Shown piece after piece: positions 6,401-7,476 of a DNA stretch of 7,476 bases. Numbering within the stretch: the stretch's first letter is position 1; each line of letters starts with the position of its first letter. The stretch is taken from contig DAOMOD010000205.1 of assembly GCA_035444205.1 (NCBI GenBank), positions 1 to 7,476 on the forward strand, written 5' to 3'. Below the pieces are notes generated by a model. That model was not told where the DNA came from and made no database searches. It saw nothing but the letters and a program-made list of their open reading frames with translations. The position numbers and the translations under genes were made by a program. The stretch comes from DAOMOD01 sp035444205 (GTDB lineage Bacteria; Pseudomonadota; Gammaproteobacteria; Xanthomonadales; BPKI01).

Positions 6401-6578
6401 TCTGGAGCGCAGCCTGCAGGCACAGTTCATCATTCCCATGGCGACCAGTCTGGGCTTTGGCATCCTGTTTGCCACCGTCATCACCCTGTTCCTCATACCT
6501 GCCCTGTACGCGAGCGGCGCGCGCCTGCGCGCGCGCCTGCGCGGATCGCCCGCCGAGCTGCAAGCCTCCGCTCCGTAG
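3441..6578 (+). CDS. RND efflux transporter permease subunit (AcrB-like)
   Basis: A 1045-residue inner-membrane proton-driven drug or solute exporter, of usual length for the AcrB superfamily. Visible landmarks are the first membrane helix (GLIAWFARNPVAANLLMVI, from about residue 10), IFPDFES and the porter domain, then the helix 4 signature GIVVDDAIIIGE with the proton-relay pair D406-D407 (AcrB D407-D408). Later come helix 10, SGVVVNDSLILVDF, and helix 11, RFRPVLLTSL, with R968 and T975 matching AcrB R971 and T978. The AcrB relay Lys940 is Asn938 here, followed by Asp939. I recall this 'VVND' form from a distinct, widespread RND branch, so it is likely functional. Two similar halves with large periplasmic loops are evident. 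The start at 3441 places nine residues before the first helix. An AGGGG at 3422-3426 is rather far from it, so translation may be coupled. The stop TAG (6576-6578) lies in a REP head. The adaptor gene precedes it; no outer-membrane channel gene is seen. Confidence 0.93.
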   Translation: MVRSYDTHTGLIAWFARNPVAANLLMVIIVFGGLLSYGAMRQQIFPDFESNLVRVTVPYLGAAPQEVEEGVVVRVEEAVADIKGIKAIRSTAREGAGVVTLEVASGYDVDQVLNEVKLRVDAIPNLPAQTEKPIIAKQEFQQSVIWVSVYGDLDDRARKQFADRVRDELQALPELTDVAVVGSRAFEIAIEVSEVELRKFGLTFDEIARAVRQASIDLPGGNIRTEGGDIRLRSMGQVYSGAEFAGLVLRSHADGTRLTLGEVAEVKDGFVETEGYARFDGKPALNIRVSAVGSENEIDIAAAVRRFVDTRRATLPEGIELAYWGDRSFYLKGRLDMMMRNMAIGAVLVFLCLGVFLRLTTAVWVIVGIPICFLGAFWLMPHVPWPATINMLSLFGFILVLGIVVDDAIIIGESAYSETRKHGQSIDNVIRGARRVAVPATFGVLTTIAAFAPLLFVEGQAAVFFQAIAVVVILCLCFSLVESKLILPAHLAHQGGRQKSDAEAGPLTRYRRRFADGLERFVERVYQPTLGVALRNLGTTLALFVAGFLVVIGLLLGGAVRFVFFPDVPSDFIQVYLSLNDGTAPAQRNAAIDRIERAVFELDRDHRAATGEDLVRHLALFTQGDTGGQVVLELTKAEERELDAFQITDALRRRVGEIPGAKDLRFVASTNPGGGPPIELHLRGSDVDQLEHVAAELMAHLDGYDGVYDVNTSINAGTREVRLSIRPEAETLGLSQADLGRQVRQAFYGEEAQRILRGREDVRVMVRYPLEERRSLADLTDMRIRTPDGDEVPFFEVADIALDVSYAAIQREDRQRTVTVTAYADTQRVEPGALVREVREGFLKDLLDRYPTVHAGLGGASLEEQRMQRSLAIAAVSALFLIYALLAIPLKSYVQPLLIMSVIPFGVVGAVLGHILTGQNFSMMSMYGIIALSGVVVNDSLILVDFVNRARAEGKELAEAIVEAGGQRFRPVLLTSLTTFLGLTPILLERSLQAQFIIPMATSLGFGILFATVITLFLIPALYASGARLRARLRGSPAELQASAP

Positions 6579-6656
6579 GGGCGTCCCTGGTGGGCGACAG
6601 GGGTGCGGCAAGGATGCGATGGGACCGGTCGCGCACAGGGTGCGCTCCTTGTCTAC
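6575..6656. repeat. Decayed REPIN: forward and inverted GTAG-headed REPs
   Basis: A forward REP starts at GTAG 6575-6578 and continues GGGCGTCCCTGGTGGGCGAC to 6598, an imperfect palindrome. An inverted REP occupies 6627-6656; read on the minus strand it is GTAG, then ACAAG, then GAGCGCACCCTGTGCGCGAC. It contains a perfect 6-bp stem, GCGCAC (6631-6636) with GTGCGC (6640-6645). Compared with the usual GTAG-GAGC form, the inverted arm has five extra bases, ACAAG. The two arms differ from each other, so this pair is older or composite. The forward head supplies the pump's stop codon. Confidence 0.65.
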
Positions 6657-6670
6657 AGGGCACCGCTTCT

Positions 6671-6744
6671 GTAGGAGCCCACCTTGTGGGCGGCCCTGCG
6701 CCACATCGAAGCGACGGGACGATCGCGGCTTTCGCCGCTCCTAC
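6671..6744. repeat. Mixed REPIN with two different REP subtypes
   Basis: The forward REP at 6671-6692 starts GTAGGAGCCCACCTTGTGGG and folds as CCCAC-CTT-GTGGG. The inverted REP at 6722-6744 is the GCGGC-GAAA-GCCGC subtype and is identical over all 23 bases to the right arm of the REPIN at 3399-3421. Similarity continues outside the arm (CAGAGGAC here, CAGGGGAC at 3421-3428). The two arms share only the GTAGGAGC head, so the pair seems assembled from, or converted between, two REP lineages. It lies between the pump and the methyltransferase genes and may end the efflux transcript. Confidence 0.75.
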
Positions 6745-6761
6745 AGAGGACCGGCTCGTAG

Positions 6762-6789
6762 GTGACACGGGTGTTGCTGCCGTTACCAT
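6762..6789 (+). promoter_or_regulatory. Candidate promoter giving a leaderless methyltransferase mRNA
   Basis: GTGACA (6762-6767, five of six to the -35 consensus) and TACCAT (6784-6789, four of six to the -10) are separated by 16 bp. Transcription would start about seven bases after the -10, at or next to the ATG at 6796. No purine-rich Shine-Dalgarno lies between 6771 and 6795, which agrees with a leaderless message. The promoter sits just after the last REP, so the methyltransferase is probably a separate unit from the efflux operon. Confidence 0.42.
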
Positions 6790-6795
6790 GCGCCG

Positions 6796-7416
6796 ATGAA
6801 CGACAGGCCCCACGCCCCCGCCACCGAACGCAACCGCGCGCCCATTCTCGCCGTGCTGCGTCGCCATTTCGGCGACCGTCGCCGCGTGCTGGAGATCGGC
6901 AGCGGCACCGGTCAGCACGCGGTGCATTTCGCAGCCGCGCTACCCCACCTTGAATGGCAGTGTTCGGACGTGGCCGACCATCTCCCAGGCGTCCGCGCCT
7001 GGCTCGACCAGGCCGCGCTGCCCAATACGCCGGCGCCGATCGCACTCGACGTCAACGACACCTGGCCGGCTCGGCGTTACGACGCTGTCTTCAGCGCCAA
7101 TACCCTGCACATCATGGGCTGGCTGGAAGTGGAGCGGATGTTCGCCGGCTTGGGTCGCGTGCTGGAGGCCGACGCCGTGCTCGCCATCTACGGCCCGTTC
7201 AACTACGACGGCCGCTTCACGTCCGCCAGCAACGCCGCTTTCGACGCCAGTCTGCGCGTCGGCGATCCCAGGCGCGGCATCCGCGACTTCGAGGCGGTCG
7301 ATGTCCTGGCGCGCGGCATCGGTCTGACCCTGGTCGACGATGTGGCGATGCCCGCCAACAACCGCACCCTGGTCTGGGCGCGCGGGAACGGGCGCGCCGG
7401 GCCGCGCGTGGCTTGA
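6796..7416 (+). CDS. DUF938-family class I SAM-dependent methyltransferase
   Basis: A 206-residue cytosolic protein of the usual length for DUF938 (the bacterial relatives of human METTL26). It opens with the family's ATERNRAPILAVLRRHF, then the SAM-binding glycine motif LEIGSGTGQHAVHF (G35, G37, G39, with acidic E33). Next come PHLEWQCSDV, ALDVNDTWP, and the segment FSANTLHIMGWLEVERMFAG. The C-terminal part has YGPFNYDGRFTSASNAAFDA (132-151) and the closing MPANN (185-189), both strongly characteristic. The general reaction would be methyl transfer from S-adenosylmethionine. The substrate of bacterial DUF938 proteins is, to my knowledge, not established. ATG 6796 fits the family N-terminus, and no Shine-Dalgarno precedes it. 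Its last residues (GNGRAGPRVA) extend slightly beyond the conserved domain. A possible TTG-started frame overlaps its stop by two bases. Confidence 0.9.
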   Translation: MNDRPHAPATERNRAPILAVLRRHFGDRRRVLEIGSGTGQHAVHFAAALPHLEWQCSDVADHLPGVRAWLDQAALPNTPAPIALDVNDTWPARRYDAVFSANTLHIMGWLEVERMFAGLGRVLEADAVLAIYGPFNYDGRFTSASNAAFDASLRVGDPRRGIRDFEAVDVLARGIGLTLVDDVAMPANNRTLVWARGNGRAGPRVA

Positions 7417-7476
7417 GCGATTCGAGTGGTTCGAGTGGTTCGAGTGGTTCGAGACGCCATTTCGATCGCGCTGCGC
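7413..7476 (+). CDS. Possible start of a downstream gene with a Ser-Gly repeat N-terminus (runs off the window)
   Basis: A TTG at 7413-7415 overlaps the methyltransferase stop TGA (7414-7416) and opens a frame that stays open to the end. It reads, with Met for TTG, MSDSSGSSGSSGSRRHFDRA and onward. A Ser/Gly low-complexity head followed by R-R-H-F-D-R-A-A looks like a real N-terminus. F-D-R-A-A near the start is reminiscent of BioC-type malonyl-ACP methyltransferases, but 21 residues are too few to name it. The stop/start overlap would allow translational coupling. TTG is a rare start, and a later start outside the window is possible. Confidence 0.35.
   Translation, partial: MSDSSGSSGSSGSRRHFDRAA
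7421..7453. repeat. 9-bp tandem repeat, about 3.7 copies
   Basis: The unit TTCGAGTGG occurs three times exactly (7421-7429, 7430-7438, 7439-7447), followed by a partial TTCGAG (7448-7453). The unit length is a multiple of three, so copy changes keep any reading frame. In the TTG-started frame it encodes Ser-Ser-Gly units. It begins only five bases after the methyltransferase stop. Confidence 0.9.

Noticed and set aside
3441..6578. Heavy-metal (CusA-type) or hopanoid/MMPL-type assignment for the pump
   Set aside because: The length, the DD pair in helix 4 and the porter features match the AcrB-like drug/solute branch. I see no metal-relay methionine pattern that I could support. The substrate is left open.
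2970..6704. A 1244-codon open frame on the minus strand opposite the pump gene
   Set aside because: It mirrors the strongly recognisable RND pump on the plus strand, crosses REP elements and shows His/Gln/Arg/Asp-rich low-complexity sequence with no domain. Long antisense frames are expected in DNA of this base composition.
7203..7460. An 85-codon minus-strand frame containing an Arg-Thr-Thr repeat
   Set aside because: It is the reverse reading of the 9-bp repeat plus the antisense of the methyltransferase C-terminus, and lacks a ribosome site or family features.

Overview
This is a GC-rich window (roughly two thirds G+C by eye) with a clear proteobacterial gene style. The family content and the GTAG-headed repetitive extragenic palindromes (REPs) point to a gammaproteobacterium of the Xanthomonadales/Lysobacterales group (Lysobacter, Luteimonas or Xanthomonas relatives). 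That placement is inferred from gene families known to me, not from a marker gene.

Layout. (1) 2-1937 is a probable RiPP (ribosomally made, modified peptide) locus. It holds the C-terminal tail of a TPR-bearing protein running off the left edge (+), a small 83-residue NHLP-related precursor peptide (-, 297-548), and a divergent SagB/ThcOx-type flavin-dependent peptide maturation dehydrogenase (+, 651-1937). This trio matches, as I remember them, the computationally defined set 'putative peptide modification system cyclase / NHLP-related peptide / putative peptide maturation dehydrogenase'. Its product is, to my knowledge, not characterised. (2) 2137-6578 is a two-gene RND efflux operon: a membrane-anchored periplasmic adaptor followed by a 1045-residue inner-membrane pump. 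No TolC-type outer-membrane partner is in the window. A perfect REPIN (a pair of inverted REPs) sits in the 119-bp gap between the two genes. (3) 6575-6795 is an intergenic block filled with two further REP pairs. (4) 6796-7416 is a DUF938-type SAM-dependent methyltransferase, apparently leaderless. (5) From 7413 a possible overlapping TTG-started gene, opening with a 9-bp tandem repeat that encodes Ser-Ser-Gly units, runs off the right edge.

How the parts work together. In the RiPP locus the peptide would be the substrate and the dehydrogenase would oxidise a residue or heterocycle in it. The TPR/cyclase-like protein would play a still unknown modification or signalling role. The RND pump lies immediately downstream on the same strand as the dehydrogenase but is separated by a 199-bp gap containing a repeat. 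It could export the product, but nothing in the sequence ties it to the peptide. The strongest candidate for an undescribed system is the RiPP locus, because its precursor has no cysteine and almost no Ser/Thr in its C-terminal half, so the chemistry of the associated dehydrogenase is unclear.
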